In this document: positions 1 to 12,120 of the stretch, in pieces | Layout: each line of letters begins with the position of its first letter | Position numbering within the stretch: the stretch's first letter is position 1 | Assembly (NCBI GenBank): GCA_025232375.1 | Contig: CP060419.1 | Location: 2,851,001 to 2,915,000 of the forward strand | Length of the DNA stretch: 64,000 nt | Direction: 5' to 3' | DNA from: Pseudoxanthomonas sp. NC8 | GTDB lineage: Bacteria; Pseudomonadota; Gammaproteobacteria; Xanthomonadales; Xanthomonadaceae | Made by a program: the position numbers and the translations under genes | Notes under the pieces: model-generated | The model's database searches: none | The model's input: only the letters and a program-made list of their open reading frames with translations | Told to the model about the DNA's origin: nothing

Positions 1-209
1 AGCGGCAATACCAGCAGGGAATGGCTGAAGCTGCGGTGCGTCGTCATCTGCACCACCGGATCATCGTTGAAGGCCAGCAGCAGCAGCGCATCGAGGTCGG
101 GCAGCGTGCCCAGCGCGGCGCCGGCCAGCAACGCGGCGCGGCGATGCTTGGCAGGTGCGATCGCGGCCGCGACTGCGCCGCCAAGGACGATCTGGGTGAT
201 TGAATCCAT
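1..209 (-). CDS. YdjM-like membrane metal-dependent hydrolase (N-terminal part)
   Basis: Reading leftward from the ATG at 209, 69 codons are visible before the window edge. The start MDSITQ, the PDLD motif at residues 37-40 and the HRSFSHS motif at 57-63 are the signature of the YdjM / DUF457 family of inner-membrane, putatively metal-dependent hydrolases; the Asp and His residues would be the metal ligands. The physiological substrate of this family is unknown. The rest of the protein, including its membrane segments, lies outside the window. The gene follows the LpxH-like gene in the same direction after a 116-base gap. Confidence 0.75.
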   Translation of the reverse strand, partial: MDSITQIVLGGAVAAAIAPAKHRRAALLAGAALGTLPDLDALLLLAFNDDPVVQMTTHRSFSHSLLVLP

Positions 210-325
210 GGGGGCCGTGAGTGGGGAAAAAACCGGGGCAGTGTAGACCGGTCCCGCTGACTGGCTCCCGCGTGTCGGCCGGTCGAAACCGGGCCATGGG
301 GCAGCCCCCCAGTAACGCCGCGCGG

Positions 326-1141
326 CTACGCCACTTCCCGCAGTGCGTCGCCGGTCGCTGTCGCCCGCGGCAGGCGCGGCGGGAGTTCCGCTGGGATCTC
401 GCCGCGGTGGGAAAACCAGGCGCAGGGTACCGTCGGCTTCCTCGGCCAGTGCGGTCAGGCTTTCGACCCAGTCGCCGTCGTTGGCATAGACTAAGGCCGT
501 CGCGCTCGAACAGGCCGGCGCGATGGATGTGGCCGCAGACGATCCCGTCCAGGCCGCGCAGGCGCGCATCGTCGAATCCCGCCTGGACGAAGCGTCCGAT
601 GTAGCGTTCGGCCGCTCCGCTTCGCCGCTTCAGGTATTCGGCCAGCGACCAGTAGCGCAGGCCACAGGTGCGCCGCAGCCGGTTGACGAAGCCGTTCGCG
701 AGGAGGATGCGGTAGTACAGCCAGTCACCGAGCTTTTCCTGCACGTTGCCGAAGTGCGTGATGTTGTCGTAGTCGTCGCCATGGGTCACCAGCAGGCGGC
801 GGCCATCGGCGGTGACGTGGATCGCGCGGCGGCGGAGCTGCATGCCCGGCAGCATCAACCCGCAGAAGCGACGGATGCTGCGGTCGTGGTTGCCCGGCAC
901 GTACACGATCACCGTGCCGGCGCGGGCCAGCGCATGCAGGGCCTCGACCACGCGTTGCTGGGCGGCGCGCCGGGTGGCGCGGCGCTGGGCCATCCACCAG
1001 AAATCGACGATGTCACCGACTAAGGTAGAGCTGCCCGCAGCGCAACGTGCCGAGGAAGTCGGCCAGTTCGGCCGCGTGGCAGTGGCGCGAGCCGAGGTGG
1101 ACATCGGAGATGAAGACCGCGCGATGCCGGACCGGAAGCAT
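326..1141 (-). CDS. UDP-2,3-diacylglucosamine diphosphatase-like metallophosphoesterase (LpxH family)
   Basis: Calcineurin-like phosphoesterase of the LpxH/YbbF group (COG2908), which in lipid A synthesis removes UMP from UDP-2,3-diacylglucosamine at the inner membrane. Metal-ligand motifs appear in order: DVHLGS (about residue 13), GDIVDFW (about 50), PGNHD (about 85), THGDDYD (about 120) and CGHIHRA (about 200), followed by ANDGDWVES. The full protein needs three frame corrections: CCTGG read as CCTTAG at 1020-1025 and 491-496, and an extra C near 411. With these the reading ends at a TAG at 326, about 270 residues. This length fits a longer LpxH paralogue group seen in xanthomonads, so involvement in lipid A itself is less certain than the enzyme class. 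Confidence 0.8.
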
Positions 1142-1540
1142 CGCGACGGCCGGATTCACCGGACGGCTCCGCCGCCGGGTTCGGTGAAGGCCGCGGCCGG
1201 CACGGCGGGCACCGCCAACTGGAAACGGCGACCGGTTTCCGCCCGGCGCAGGCGCACCGGCACGGCATATTATGGCGCGAACGGCGCGGCGTGCCGATGG
1301 CGCGACCGGTCACGGGTCCGGGCGGGAATCCGGCGGCGTTCATGCAGTGGCCTCGATGCTGCGTCGGACGCGAGCGTGCGCCGGCCCGGCGACAACAACG
1401 TTGCAGGCCGGCTACGCCGGGGTGACGACGGCGGAGTGGCTTAACCGACGGTCAATCCGGGCCCGGCCACCATGCACCCCGTGCCGCACCCGTGTATCAT
1501 GCCCAGCCATCTTTTCATCCGCATACAAGGATATAGCCGC
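1142..1540. other. Intergenic region upstream of metK
   Basis: This 399-base gap separates the divergent LpxH-like gene and metK. Just before metK there is a ribosome-binding AAGGA about nine bases before the ATG, and a TATCAT at about 1496-1501 that could be a -10 box, giving a leader of only about 40 bases. That leader is too short for a SAM riboswitch, and I see no riboswitch core, coding potential or repeat elsewhere in the gap. Confidence 0.4.
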
Positions 1541-2761
1541 ATGTCCAGCTATCTCTTCACCTCCGAATCGGTCTCCGAAGGCCATCCGGACAAGATCGCC
1601 GACCAGATCTCCGACGCCGTCCTCGACGCCATCCTGGCGCAGGACAAGCGCGCCCGCGTGGCCTGCGAGACCCTGGTGAAGACGGGTGCGGCGATCGTCG
1701 CCGGCGAAGTGACCACCAGCGCCTGGGTGGACATCGAGGGCCTTAGCCCGCTCGGTGATCAACGACATCGGCTACAACAACTCCGACGTCGGCTTCGACG
1801 GCCATACCTGCGCGATCATCAACATGCTCGGCAAGCAGTCGCCGGACATCGCCGCCGGCGTGGACCGCAAGAAGCCGGAGGAACAGGGCGCGGGCGACCA
1901 GGGCCTGATGTTCGGCTACGCCTGCAACGAGGCCCCGGAATTCATGCCGGCGCCGATCTACTACTCGCACCGCCTGGTCGAGCAGCAGGCCAAGGTGCGC
2001 AAGAAGAAGAACTCGCCGCTGCCGTGGCTGCGCCCGGACGCCAAGTCGCAGGTCACCCTGCGCTACGACGACGCGCACAAGGTCGTCGGCTGGACGCGGT
2101 GGTCCTGTCGACCCAGCACGACCCGGGCGTGAAGCAGAAGGACCTGGTCGAGGGCGTGTACGAGCACATCCTCAAGCCGGTCCTGCCGAAGAAGTGGCTC
2201 GAGACGCTGCCGAAGAAGAAGGTCCACATCAACCCGACCGGCATTTTCGTGATCGGCGGCCCGGTGGGCGACTGCGGCCTGACCGGCCGCAAGATCATCG
2301 TCGACAGCTACGGCGGCATGGCCCGCCACGGCGGCGGCGCGTTCTCGGGCAAGGATCCGTCCAAGGTGGACCGTTCGGCCGCCTATGCCGCCCGCTACGT
2401 GGCCAAGAACATCGTCGCCGCCGGCCTTACCGACAAGTGCGAGGTGCAGGTCTCCTACGCCATCGGCGTGGCCGAGCCGACCTCGATCTCGGTCACCACC
2501 TTCGGCACCGGCCGCATCCCGGACGCGCAGATCGAGAAGCTGATCCGCAAGCACTTCGACCTGCGCCCGTACGGCATCGTCAAGATGCTCGACCTGATCC
2601 ACCCGGTGTACCAGCTGACCGCCGCCTACGGCCACTTCGGCCGCAAGCCGCAGCAGGTCAGCTACACCGACGGCGCCGGCAAGAAGCAGACCGCCACCGC
2701 CTTCTCCTGGGAGAAGACCGATCGCGCCGAGGCGCTGCGCGCGGATGCCAAGCTGAAGTAA
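1541..2761 (+). CDS. metK: S-adenosylmethionine synthetase
   Basis: Makes S-adenosylmethionine from methionine and ATP in the cytoplasm. Visible family signatures are [16 protein letters not shown] near the N-terminus, [13 protein letters not shown] in the middle, [13 protein letters not shown] and [16 protein letters not shown] in the C-terminal half. Length is about 406 residues, somewhat longer than the 384 of E. coli, as usual in xanthomonads. Two frame breaks must be bridged: CCTGG as CCTTAG at 1741-1746 ([16 protein letters not shown]), and CCTGG shortened to CTGG near 2090. The start has a good AAGGA ribosome site. SAH made by reactions using its product is handled by ahcY, also in this window. 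Confidence 0.95.
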   Translation: MSSYLFTSESVSEGHPDKIADQISDAVLDAILAQDKRARVACETLVKTGAAIVAGEVTTSAWVDIEGLSPLGDQRHRLQQLRRRLRRPYLRDHQHARQAVAGHRRRRGPQEAGGTGRGRPGPDVRLRLQRGPGIHAGADLLLAPPGRAAGQGAQEEELAAAVAAPGRQVAGHPALRRRAQGRRLDAVVLSTQHDPGVKQKDLVEGVYEHILKPVLPKKWLETLPKKKVHINPTGIFVIGGPVGDCGLTGRKIIVDSYGGMARHGGGAFSGKDPSKVDRSAAYAARYVAKNIVAAGLTDKCEVQVSYAIGVAEPTSISVTTFGTGRIPDAQIEKLIRKHFDLRPYGIVKMLDLIHPVYQLTAAYGHFGRKPQQVSYTDGAGKKQTATAFSWEKTDRAEALRADAKLK

Positions 2762-2788
2762 GCGGCGCTCGCGCCGCGCTGCATGCGG

Positions 2789-2821
2789 AAAGGCCGCCCT
2801 TGGGGGCGGCCTTTCTGTTTT
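2789..2821 (+). terminator. Rho-independent terminator of metK
   Basis: An AAAGGCCGCC stem pairs with GGCGGCCTTT around a short TTGGG loop and is followed by CTGTTTT, 28 bases after the metK stop codon. Confidence 0.85.
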
Positions 2822-2965
2822 CCGCCAGGCGCTGCGCCGGCGCCGGCGCACGAAGGAACAGGCTGCGCGGCGGGCGGGCCGGCCAGCGGTGCCTGTCTGG
2901 ACACCGCCCGGGCCCATGCGCCGGACGCGTGGCCGAGGGCACGCGTCCTCCGCCGCCGGGCGCGG

Positions 2966-5936
2966 TCAGCGCCGCGACGACGGCCCCGCGCGCAGCAACT
3001 CGTCCACATCGTAGAGCCGGCCGTTCGCCACCACTTTTTCGACCCGCGCGGTGCTGGCGATGTCTTCCAGCGGGTTGCCGCGGACCGGGGCGATGTCGGC
3101 CAGCTTGCCGGGCTCGAGGGTGCCCGCGTCCAGTCCCAGCACATCGGCCGGCACGGCGGTGGCGGTCCGCAGCGCCTGGTAGGGGGTGAGCCCGGCATCG
3201 ACGTAGGAGGCGATCTCGGCGTGCAGGTTGACCGCGATCGCCGTATCGGTACCGGCCACGATCCTGCCGCCTGCCGCGAAGACGTCGCGGATCGCACGGC
3301 TGCTGCCGCCATCGCGGGTCGGCGCGGGAACCCGCTGCGGACCGGTGCCTGCCTCGCGCACCGTGGCCTGCGCCCAGCGTGGATACAGGTCCAGCCGCGG
3401 ATCCTCGAGCAGCTGCGGATTGCGCGCCAGGAACGCCGGCAGCGAACCGAAGTGGGTCGGCGACAGGACCCGTCCGCTGCGGCCGAAGATCTCCACCACG
3501 TCCTGAGTAGCTGCGGCCCTGCGGGCCGTGCTTGGGCGAATAGCCACGACGGCTGGTCGCGCCCAGGTGTTCGGTGGAATCCACGCCGACATAGGCCGCC
3601 GGATAGATCTCGTGGGTGGACACCGGGATGCCGATCGAATGCGCGAAGTCCGCCACCCGCTTCTGCTCGCGGTCGGGCAGGCGCACGTAGCTCTTGAGCA
3701 GGTCGTGGCGCAATGCCCGGGCCCGCTGCAGCTCGCGCTCCAGGTGTTCCGGACCGGCGAGGGCCACGCCCATCTTGTAGTAGACGCGCTGCCACTCGAA
3801 CAGGTGGCCGGTGGTGTAGATGCGCGGGCCTATGCGCACGCCGGCCTCGTTCGCCTCGCGGTCTTCCACGCCGTGGTACGGCTGGTTGCCGGGATCGCGC
3901 ACGGTGGTCACGCCATAGGCCAGTAAGGCGCGGTGCTGCGCCTCGCCGAAGTCCTTCTGCACGTGGGCGTGGTATTCGATCAGGCCCGGGATCGCGGTCA
4001 GGTCCGGCGCATCGACCACCCGGTCACCGCGCCGCGCCGCGATGCTGCCGCGCGGCCCGATCCGGGCGATGCGGTTGCCTTCCACCAGGATGTCCACGTC
4101 CGGCGTCGCGGTCTCGCTGCGCCCGTCGACCAGCCGGCCCACGCGCAGGAGCGTGCGCCCCCGCGGGATCGCAGGGCGATATTCGAGCGGCAGCGCCACC
4201 TGCGCGACCGTGCCGCTGGCCACGTCGACGGTCTCCAGGCGGTCGTCGGACTGGTACAGCAGCGTGCGCGAATCACCCGACCAGCTCGGCGCATGGGCGA
4301 TGCCGCGGCTGAGCACGCGTGGCGCCGCCAGCGGCCGGCCGTCGGCGGCGACCGGCCACACATGCAGCAGCCCGCCGTACACCGCCGCCATCTGCGTACC
4401 GTCGGGCGACCACGCGGGCCCGGCGCCGCCGCGGGTGTCGATCGACTGGCCGGGGATCGGCGAGAACCACTGGCCTGCCGCCGCCGCGCCGTCCGTCGCC
4501 GGTTCGGCGGGGAAGACGTAGACCTGGTTGCTGCCCTCGCGGAAGCTTTTCGAGTACGGCGCCACCAGCGCCACCGCGATGGAGCGCCCGTCCGCCGACC
4601 AGCTCGGGTTGCCCGGTTGCGCCAGCGTCGGCTGCACGCGGGTGATCTTGCCGCTGTCCACCTCGACCACCGAGATGCCAGCCACGCCCCAGCGCCCGTC
4701 CACGTCGAGGAAGGCGATCCGGCGACCGTCGGGCGACCAGGCCGCGCCCAGCGGCTGGGTGGACAGATGGGTGAGCTGGCGGTCCGTTCCGCTGGCGAGG
4801 TCGCGGATCCACAGCTGCGGCAGGTCGCCGCCCTTGTCCGAGGAATAGATAAGGCGGCGGCCGTCGGGTGCCCATGCCGGATCGGCATCCAGGAAACGGT
4901 CGCCGGTGATATTGCGTGGCGTCCCTCCGAGTGGCTGCAGATAGATGTCGCCGAGTGCGGCGAAGGCGAGCTGGCGGCCGTCCGGCGACAGCGCCGGCTT
5001 GACGATGCCCGGGGCGCGGCGCGGCGTGGTCGAATCGAAATCGCGCGTACGTCGCGGATACTCCGGGCGGGTCACCTGCAAGGACGCGTCGAAGGCCACC
5101 GTGGCTGCCGCCGCGGCCGCGCTGGCGCGGTGGCGGATCAGGCCGTCGGACACGTAGTGGAAGCCCTCGCCACGCCAAGGACACGCGGAACGGGAACACG
5201 TTCTCCCCGCCGGATACCGGCACCCCGTCCACTTCCAGGCGGCTGCCGGCGGCATCCTGCACGACATAGGCCAGCTGTCCGCGCGGACCCCATGAAGGCG
5301 CATCGAGCGTGCCGCCCGCCGCCTCGCGCAGCAGCCGTTCGCGCCGGTCGCCCACGCCGGCTTCCCACAGGCCGGAATGCTGGTCGCGGCGACTGGAATA
5401 GGCGATGCGACGCCCGTCCGGCGACCACGTCGGTGCGCGGTTCTCGAAGCCGTTGTCGGTGACCTGGACCAGCGCGCCGCCGGCCACGTCCACGGTCCAG
5501 ATGTTGTAGCCGGGCTTGCCGCTCGCCGCCGGCCGGTCGGAGGCGAACGCAAGGCGACGGCCATCGGGCGAATAAGGCCGGCTCACGGTCGTCGTGGATA
5601 CCCGCGGTCAGCTTTTTCCAGGCCACTGCCGTCGGCGGCGATGGCCCACAGGTCGTAGCCGCCATCGCGGTAGCCGAAGAAGGCGATGCGCCGCCCGTCG
5701 GGCGACCACACCGGCTGGCGGATGTCGTCGAACAGCCCGCTGATGCGCCGCGCGCGGCCACCTGCGGCCGGCACGATCCACAGGCTGCCCTGCAGGTCGA
5801 TCGCCAGCCAGCGCCCGTCCGGCGAGGCCGAGACCGCCATCGAGGTGCCCTCGTGCACGTCGAACTCGACCAGCGGTCCGCTGCTGCCTGCGGCTGGCGT
5901 GACCGCTGCGGCCGGCAACAGCGAAACGAAAGCCAT
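2966..5936 (-). CDS. Exported amidohydrolase with N-terminal PD40 beta-propeller
   Basis: About 990 residues. An N-terminal signal-like segment (MAFVSLLPAAAVTPAAG) is followed by at least seven PD40/TolB-type repeats, each with a 'SPDGRR.A' core (for example WSPDGRRIAFFG, YSPDGRRLAFAS, WAPDGRRLIYSS). From about residue 600 an amidohydrolase domain of the imidazolonepropionase type follows: LIEYHAHVQKDF (metal HxH), a lysine region, HEIYPAAYVG, AGTDTAI and the closing GKLADIAPV. Such fusions are probably periplasmic or outer-surface hydrolases of peptide or amide substrates. Breaks needing repair lie near 5600, 5175-5180 (CCAAGG) and 3513. It lies 85 bases downstream of a TonB receptor in the same direction, suggesting a shared substrate. 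Confidence 0.8.
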
Positions 5937-6021
5937 GGGGCAAGCACTGCGACGTGGCGACCGGCTCCGATGCGCGCCCCGGGCGCCGGGATACGGGCGC
6001 TCCCGCCATGATCGCGCGCCG

Positions 6022-8619
6022 TCACCACGTGTACTCCAGGCCCAGCGAATACGACCCGCCGTCCGAAGTGACCGGGCCGTTCTCGGCGTAGGCGTAGGTC
6101 GCCGCCGGCCCCACCAGCGGCTCCGGCAGCCGGGTCGGCTTGGTGCCGAACACGTTGCTCACGTTGGCATGGATCCGGGTGCGCGGGTTCAGCCGCACGG
6201 TCAGGTCGAAGTCGGTGATCCACAGGTTGCCGTTGTCGTATTCGATTTCGGTCTGGCCCGCGTACGGCCCGCTGGTCGGGATGGTGGTGGGAACGCCGAA
6301 GCGGCGGATCCGCCCGTAATGGGTGGTGCGCACACCGAAATCCCAGCGGTCGATCGCCCAGCGGGGTTAGGATTTCCTTGTCCTGCGGAGTCAGGAAGCG
6401 CAGGTTCTGCTGCTGCCCGCGGGTGAACACGGGCACGTTGAACGCCGCCAGCACGGCGGGCGTGCTGGCGATGGCGGTCACTTCGGTCTCGTTGAGGTGC
6501 GTGGTAAGGCTCCAGCGGAACACGCCGTGGCCGGCCAGGTCGTGCTGCGCGTCCAGCACCAGCTCGACGCCGCGCGAACGCGTGTCGGCGGCGTTGATGA
6601 AGTAGTTGGCGCCGGCATCGGCCGGCAGACCCACCGCGGTGAGCAGTGCGCCGCTGCCCGGATAGATCGCGTCGCGGATCGAAGTGGACAGCGCGATGCG
6701 GTCGCTGACGTCGATCTGGTACAGGTCCACCGCCAGGTTGACCTCGCCGGGCAACGTCGCCACCGCGCCGATGCTGAAGTTGGTCGACTTCTCCGGGTCC
6801 AGCGGCGTGGCGCCCAGGCCACGGCCTGCGCCGAACCCACCGCCAGCGTGTGCCCGACCCACGTATTCCAGTTGTTGAGCTTCTTGTACGCCTGGGTGCC
6901 CAGCGAGGGCGCCTGGAAGCCGTTGCTGACCGTGGCGCGCAACGCGAACGCCGGCGTGAAGTCGTAGCGGGTGGACAACCGGCCGATCCAGGTGCCGCCG
7001 AAATCCGAGTAGTGCTCGTAGCGCCCGGTAAGGCTGACCAGTAAGGCCTCGGCCGGATACAGGGACAGGCCCGCGTAACCGGCGTTGCTGTGGCGATCCG
7101 AATCCACCTCCTCCTCCGGGCGGTAGCCGTAGGTGGGCTGGGCTCCGCTGCCTGCGGCGTAGGACAGAGCTTGCCGGCGTTGGGCCCGTCCAGGATCGGC
7201 CGGCCGCCGTAGGCATAGGACTGGTAGTCGCCATGCGAGATCTGGAAGTACTCGCGCCGGTGCTCCAGCCCCAGCGACAGCTCCGCCGGCTGCACGCCGA
7301 GTCCGGTCTCGAACACGCGCCGCAGGTCGAAGTTGCTGGTCCACGCCTTGTAGTCGAGGTCGCCGATGTGGAACCGGGTCTGGCTGTCGAGACCGAAGCT
7401 GGGGTTGACCGTGTCGTGCGAACCGATCTCGGCGAAGTTGCGGCCGAAGCTGCTGCTGAGGTCCCAGCTCCACGCCCTACCTAGGCCCTTCACCCCGGCC
7501 AGCAGTTCGTAGTCGCGCTCGCTCTGGTCGTTGATCGGCGAATAGCCGTCCGGATAGATGGCGCGCACGTTCTCGTTGCGCAGCGGCAGGCGGAAGCCGT
7601 TGAACGACTCCGCGTCGCGGTGTGCGAGCGTCAGCAGGCCGTAGGCCTCGGTCGAAGCGCCGAGCGGAAGTCCGCCGTCGATGGTGGCCGCGAGCAGGCG
7701 ATACGGCGTCTGTCCATTGATCTGCTGCAGCTTGGGATCGCGCGTGGCCTCGCGCGGATCGGGCGTGGCCCCGGCGGGCAGGCGCGGACTGGACAGGCTG
7801 CCCAGCGGCAGCACCTGCTTGCCGGCGGCATTGAGCGGAAAGTAGTACAGCATGTCGTCCGGCGCCGGCGCGCCGCGGAAGGTACGGTCGCGCTGGTCGT
7901 ACTGCAGCGTGGCGTACAGGTGACCCTCCTCGCCGACGCGGAAGCCGGAACCGACCTGCGCCGAGACATTGGCGCCCTCGCCATCGAAGTACTGGCCGGC
8001 ACGGAGCGCCACGTCGCCGCCCTCGGCGTCCTTGCGGGTGATGATGTTGACGACGCCGGCGATCGCGTCGGAGCCGTAGATGGCGGATGCACCGTCGCGC
8101 AGCACCTCCACCCGCTCGATCGCCGACGCAGGAATCAGGCCCAGGTCCGCCGGTTGCGCCGCTTCCGAACCACCCGCGCCCACGCTGGCGGTGGCGTGGC
8201 GCCGCTTGCCGTTGACCAGCACCAGCGTGTGGCCGGGACTGAGACCACGCAGGTAGGCGCCGCGGACCACGCGGGAAGCCAAGGCCGTTGGACGGCTGCG
8301 AAGGCAGCGTCAGCGACGGCACCAGCACCTGCAGCGCTTCCAGCAGGTCGGTCTTGCTGGCCCGCTCGATCTCTTCGCCGGTGATGATGTCGATCGGCGC
8401 TTCACTGGTCTTCACCGTCCGCCCGCTGAGCCGGCTGCCGGTGACGACCACGGTGTCGAGCGTGGCCGCGCCATCGGCCGACGCTTCGGCGCCGGATGCT
8501 TCCGTGCCGGATACCGGAGCGGCGAACGCTGGCGCGGCCAGCATCTGCGCGATCACCGCGGCGAGCAGAATCCGGCGGTGGCCGGCTCGCAGGGCTCCAT
8601 GCTTGCGTGAAATCGACAT
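6022..8619 (-). CDS. TonB-dependent outer-membrane receptor
   Basis: About 865 residues. It starts at MSISRKHG (ribosome site GAGGAG) and has a signal peptide ending AAPAFA, a TonB-box-like TLDTVVVTGSRLSG segment, then a plug domain (EEIERASKTDLLEALQVLVP, RVEVLRDGASAIYGSDAIAGVVNIIT) and a 22-strand barrel ending in an aromatic residue (LGLEYTW). It imports a substrate energised by TonB. The downstream amidohydrolase probably acts on what it brings in. Frame repairs are needed at 8279-8284 (CCTGG as CCTTGG), near 7165, 6815 and 6365. The family cannot tell siderophore, carbohydrate or peptide from sequence alone. Confidence 0.9.
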
Positions 8620-9249
8620 CCTTGCTCCTCGTCGTGATCTGCGGTATCGGGCGATGCGACGCATCGGCCTCGGGTCGGCGGATCATGCGAAGGCGCATTC
8701 GGACGCGTCCACGCGCCAGAGCCTGTTTTTGATGACGTGTGGTCATAGCCAAAGGGTCCCGCGCGATGGCCGCTTGACGAAACCAATTTCGGGGCGAGTG
8801 CGGCAGTGGCACCGCGCGTTCGCGCTGGACGACGCTCACATCCGGCGTTTCCCGGGGTTTTTGCGCCATCGCCGGACAGCACGGAGCACGGCGCAAGTGC
8901 TCGCCGGCGCGGCAGCGTCACTCCCGCTGCATATCGGAATTACAAGCGGCTATGAGTCCGCGAGTCGACGCCGAAGCAGCGGACACGCCGCATGCACGGC
9001 GCGTACCGCCGCCGGAAAAGCAGGGATGTGCGGGTCAGCGGTGCGCGGGATCGGCCGGCGCATGCGCGTCCGACCCGGTGCAGTGCATGCGGCGCAACCA
9101 CCGGCGTACGCGCCGCTGGAACAGCGACCACGCCGCTGGCGCGCGATGCCATGGAGGGATGGCAGTGGAAAGCCGGCGCCGGACACGCCCGGCGGCGTGC
9201 CGCCGGGCTGGCAGGGGCGACTCCTCTGCAGGCTGCGGAGGAAGCCCGC
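8620..9249. other. 630-base intergenic region between TonB receptor and ppc
   Basis: The part next to 8620 is the upstream region of the TonB receptor. It contains a small inverted repeat, ATGAC-GTGTG-GTCAT, near 8731-8745. The remainder has only short open frames without family resemblance or ribosome sites. No tRNA, riboswitch or terminator with a T-run was recognised. A lost small gene cannot be excluded given the error rate. Confidence 0.35.
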
Positions 9250-11968
9250 TCAGCCGGTGTTCTGCACGCCCCAGGAGACACCGTTGACGCTGGCCACCAG
9301 CGCGCGCAGCAAGGCTTCGTCCTCGCGGCCGCTGGCACGCCAGCGCTTGAGCAGGTCGGCCTGCAACACGCTGATCGGATCCACGTACGGGTTGCGCAGG
9401 CGGATCGACAGGGCCAGGCGCTGGTCGTGCTCGAGCAGCGAGGCGGTGCCGTTGATGCGCAGCACCCACTGCCGGGTCAGCGCGTGTTCGGCCTCGATCC
9501 TCGGGAAGAACGCCGCGTGCAGCTCCTCGCCGGCCAGCTGCGAGAACATCCCGGCGATGCCCATGTCGCCCTTGGTAAGGACCATGGAGATGTCGTCCAG
9601 GAAGATCTTGAAGAAGGGCCAGTCGCGGCCCATCTCGCGCAGCACCTCTTCGCCATGCTTCTCGACAGCGGCCTGCAGGCCGCTGCCTACGCCATACCAG
9701 CCCGGGATCACGGCCCGCGCCTTACTCCAGGCGAACACCCACGGGATCGCGCGCAGGTTGGACAGCGCCGCGTCCTGGCCCAGCCGCCGCGACGGCCGCG
9801 AACCGGGGTCATGCGCTCGATCACGTCGATCGGCGTGGCGGTGCGGAAGTAGTCCATGAAGCGTGGCGCGCCGACGAAGCCGCGATATTCGGTACTGCTG
9901 GCGTCGGCCAGTGTCGCCATGACCTCGCGCCACTTCGCCTCGCGCGGCTCCGGATCACGCGGGCGGATGCTGGAGGTCAGCACCGAGCCGGTGCCCTGCT
10001 CCAGCGAACGCAGTGCCAGGGGCGCGGATGCCGTAGCGGCGGTGGATGGCCTCGCCCTGCTCGGTGACGCGCACGCGGCCATCGACGCTGCCGCGCGGCG
10101 ACGCCTCGATCGCGCGCGGGGTCTTGCTGCCGCCGCGGCTCAGCGAGCCGCCGCGACCGTGGAAGAACGTCAGGCGGATGCCCGGGTCCTCGGCCGCCTC
10201 CAGCAGCTCGACCTGGGCACGCTGCAGGCTCCAGCGCGAGGCGGCGATGCCGCCGTCCTTGCCGCTGTCGGAATAGCCCAGCATCACCATCTGCAGGTTG
10301 CCACGCGCAGCCGGGTGCGCGCGGTACACCGGGTCGGCGAGCAGGTCACGCAGCGTGTCCGGGCCGCGGCGCAGGTCGTCCACCGTCTCGAACAGCGGGG
10401 CGATGTCGAGCGGGACGCTGCCCGCGTCGTCGACCAGCCCGGCACGGCGGGCCAGCGCCAGCACGGTGAGCACGTCGGCACGGCTGCGCGCCATGCTGAT
10501 GATGTAGGCGCCCAGCGCGTCGGATCCATGGCGCCGGCGCGCATCGCCGAGCGCGGCGAACACCGCGTCCAGGCGCGCATTGCCCGGCTCGTCCACGGCC
10601 GGCAGGACCTGCTTGCCACCGGCGTACGGCCCCAGCACGTTGGCCTGCTCGACCGGATCGCGCGATTCCCAGGCCTCGTCGCCCAGCGCGGCGGCCACCG
10701 CGCGCGCATGCACGCCCGACTCCTGGCGCACGTCCAGCCGGGCCAAGGTGGAAGCCGAAGGTGCGCAGCCGCCACACCAGCCGGCGCACCGAGAACCAGC
10801 CGGCATGGATGCCGCGGTGGTTCTCCAGGCTCTGCCGGATCAGGTCGATGTCGTCGGCAAACGCCTGCGGCGAGTCATAGCCTTCGGCACGATCCTCGAG
10901 CGTGGCCTGCAGGCGCGCGGCCATCAGGTCGATCAGCAGCCGGTACGGCATGTCGGCATGGCGCGGACGGGCGGCGGCGGCGGCCTGCGGCAGCAACGCG
11001 CGGTAGCGCTCGACCTGGGCCAGCACCTGCGGGTCGACCGCGACCACGCTGGTGGACTGGGTCAGCAGCCGGGTCAGCTGCTGCAGCTCGGCGCGGTACT
11101 TGCCGAGGATCGCGCGGCGCTGCGCGTCCAGCGTGTTGCGGATGGTGGTCGCATCGACATTCGGATTGCCGTCCATGTCGCCGCCGACCCACGTGCCGAA
11201 GCGCAGCAGCCGCGGCAGGTCGGTGGCGATGCCGAACTGCTCGCCGATCGCATGCTCCAGGGTCTCGTAGAACGCCGGCATCACCCGGTACAGCACTTCG
11301 GTCAGGTAGAAGCCGACGTGCTCGCGCTCGTCCTCCACGCCCGGGCGCACCGGCGAGGAATCGGCGGTCTGCCAAGGCCGAGGTCAGGGCCATGCGGAAG
11401 CGGGCGATGTCGGCGGCGCGCTCGCCCGGCGTGCGGCCGCCGTCGAGGTCGTCGACCAGCGCGGCGACCATGATCTGTTCCTTCTCGAGCAGCGCGCGGC
11501 GCACCGCTTCGGTCGGATGCGCGGTGAAGACGGGTTCGATGTCGACCCGCTCGAGCCAGTCGCGCAGTTCATCGGGCGAGACGCCCTTTTCCTTGAGCTT
11601 GCGCAACGCCTCGTGCAGGCTCTCCGGCTGCGGCCGGCCGGTGTCGGCGCGCTGGTAGTCGCGGCGACGGCGGATCCGGTGCACGCGCTCGGCGATGTTG
11701 ACCACCTGGAAATAGGTGCTGAAGGCTCGGACCAGCGATTCGGCGTGCGCCGGCGCCATACCGTCCAGCAACTCCGCCAGCGACGCCATCGCCCCGCCGT
11801 TCTCGCGCCTGGCGATGGCGGTGGTGCGGACCCGTTCGACTTCGTCGAGGAAGGCCGGCGATACCTGTTCGGCGATCATCTCGCCGACCAGGGCGCCCTC
11901 GGCTGGCGCACATCGTCTCGCAGGGGCAGGTCCGGGGCGGCGAATTCGAGCTGGCGTGGAGCGTTCAT
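9250..11968 (-). CDS. ppc: Phosphoenolpyruvate carboxylase
   Basis: Anaplerotic carboxylation of PEP to oxaloacetate, cytoplasmic tetramer. Signatures in order: [12 protein letters not shown] (catalytic His), [36 protein letters not shown] (glycine loop), RAIPWVFAW and the invariant C-terminal QNTG. The length, about 906 residues, is normal. The start MNAPRQLEF at 11968 is chosen because the sequence after it joins, by one missing base in a CCAGG near 11905, to the conserved N-terminal helix. Other repairs are at 11372-11377 and 10743-10748 (both CCTGG as CCTTGG), near 10020 and near 9797. Confidence 0.95.
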
Positions 11969-12087
11969 CGGAAGGCTGATGGGAGCGAACCTCCGAGCTT
12001 AACGGGGATTTGTGCGCCGCCGCAAAAGTTTCAGCAGCACTCAATCCGTCGCCGGTTCCGACCGGCCGGCAGCCGGCGAACACCGGC

Positions 12088-12114
12088 GGCGCCCTGTCAC
12101 GGGGACAGGGCGCC
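12088..12114 (-). terminator. Hairpin after the S9 peptidase gene
   Basis: An 11-bp perfect stem (GGCGCCCTGTC / GACAGGGCGCC) with a four-to-five-base loop lies 6 bases past the stop codon of the leftward peptidase gene. There is no clear T-run, so it may act as an mRNA 3' stabiliser or weak terminator. Confidence 0.55.
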
Positions 12115-12120
12115 CCGGCT

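Noticed and set aside
1142-1540. SAM riboswitch upstream of metK
   Set aside because: The probable leader is only about 40 bases and has no recognisable riboswitch core.
8620-9249. Small open frames in the gap between the TonB receptor and ppc
   Set aside because: They have no ribosome sites and no family resemblance, and high GC content produces many such frames by chance.
9139-9330. Weak hairpin CCTC...GAGG near the ppc stop as a terminator
   Set aside because: The stem is only four to five bases long and there is no T-run.
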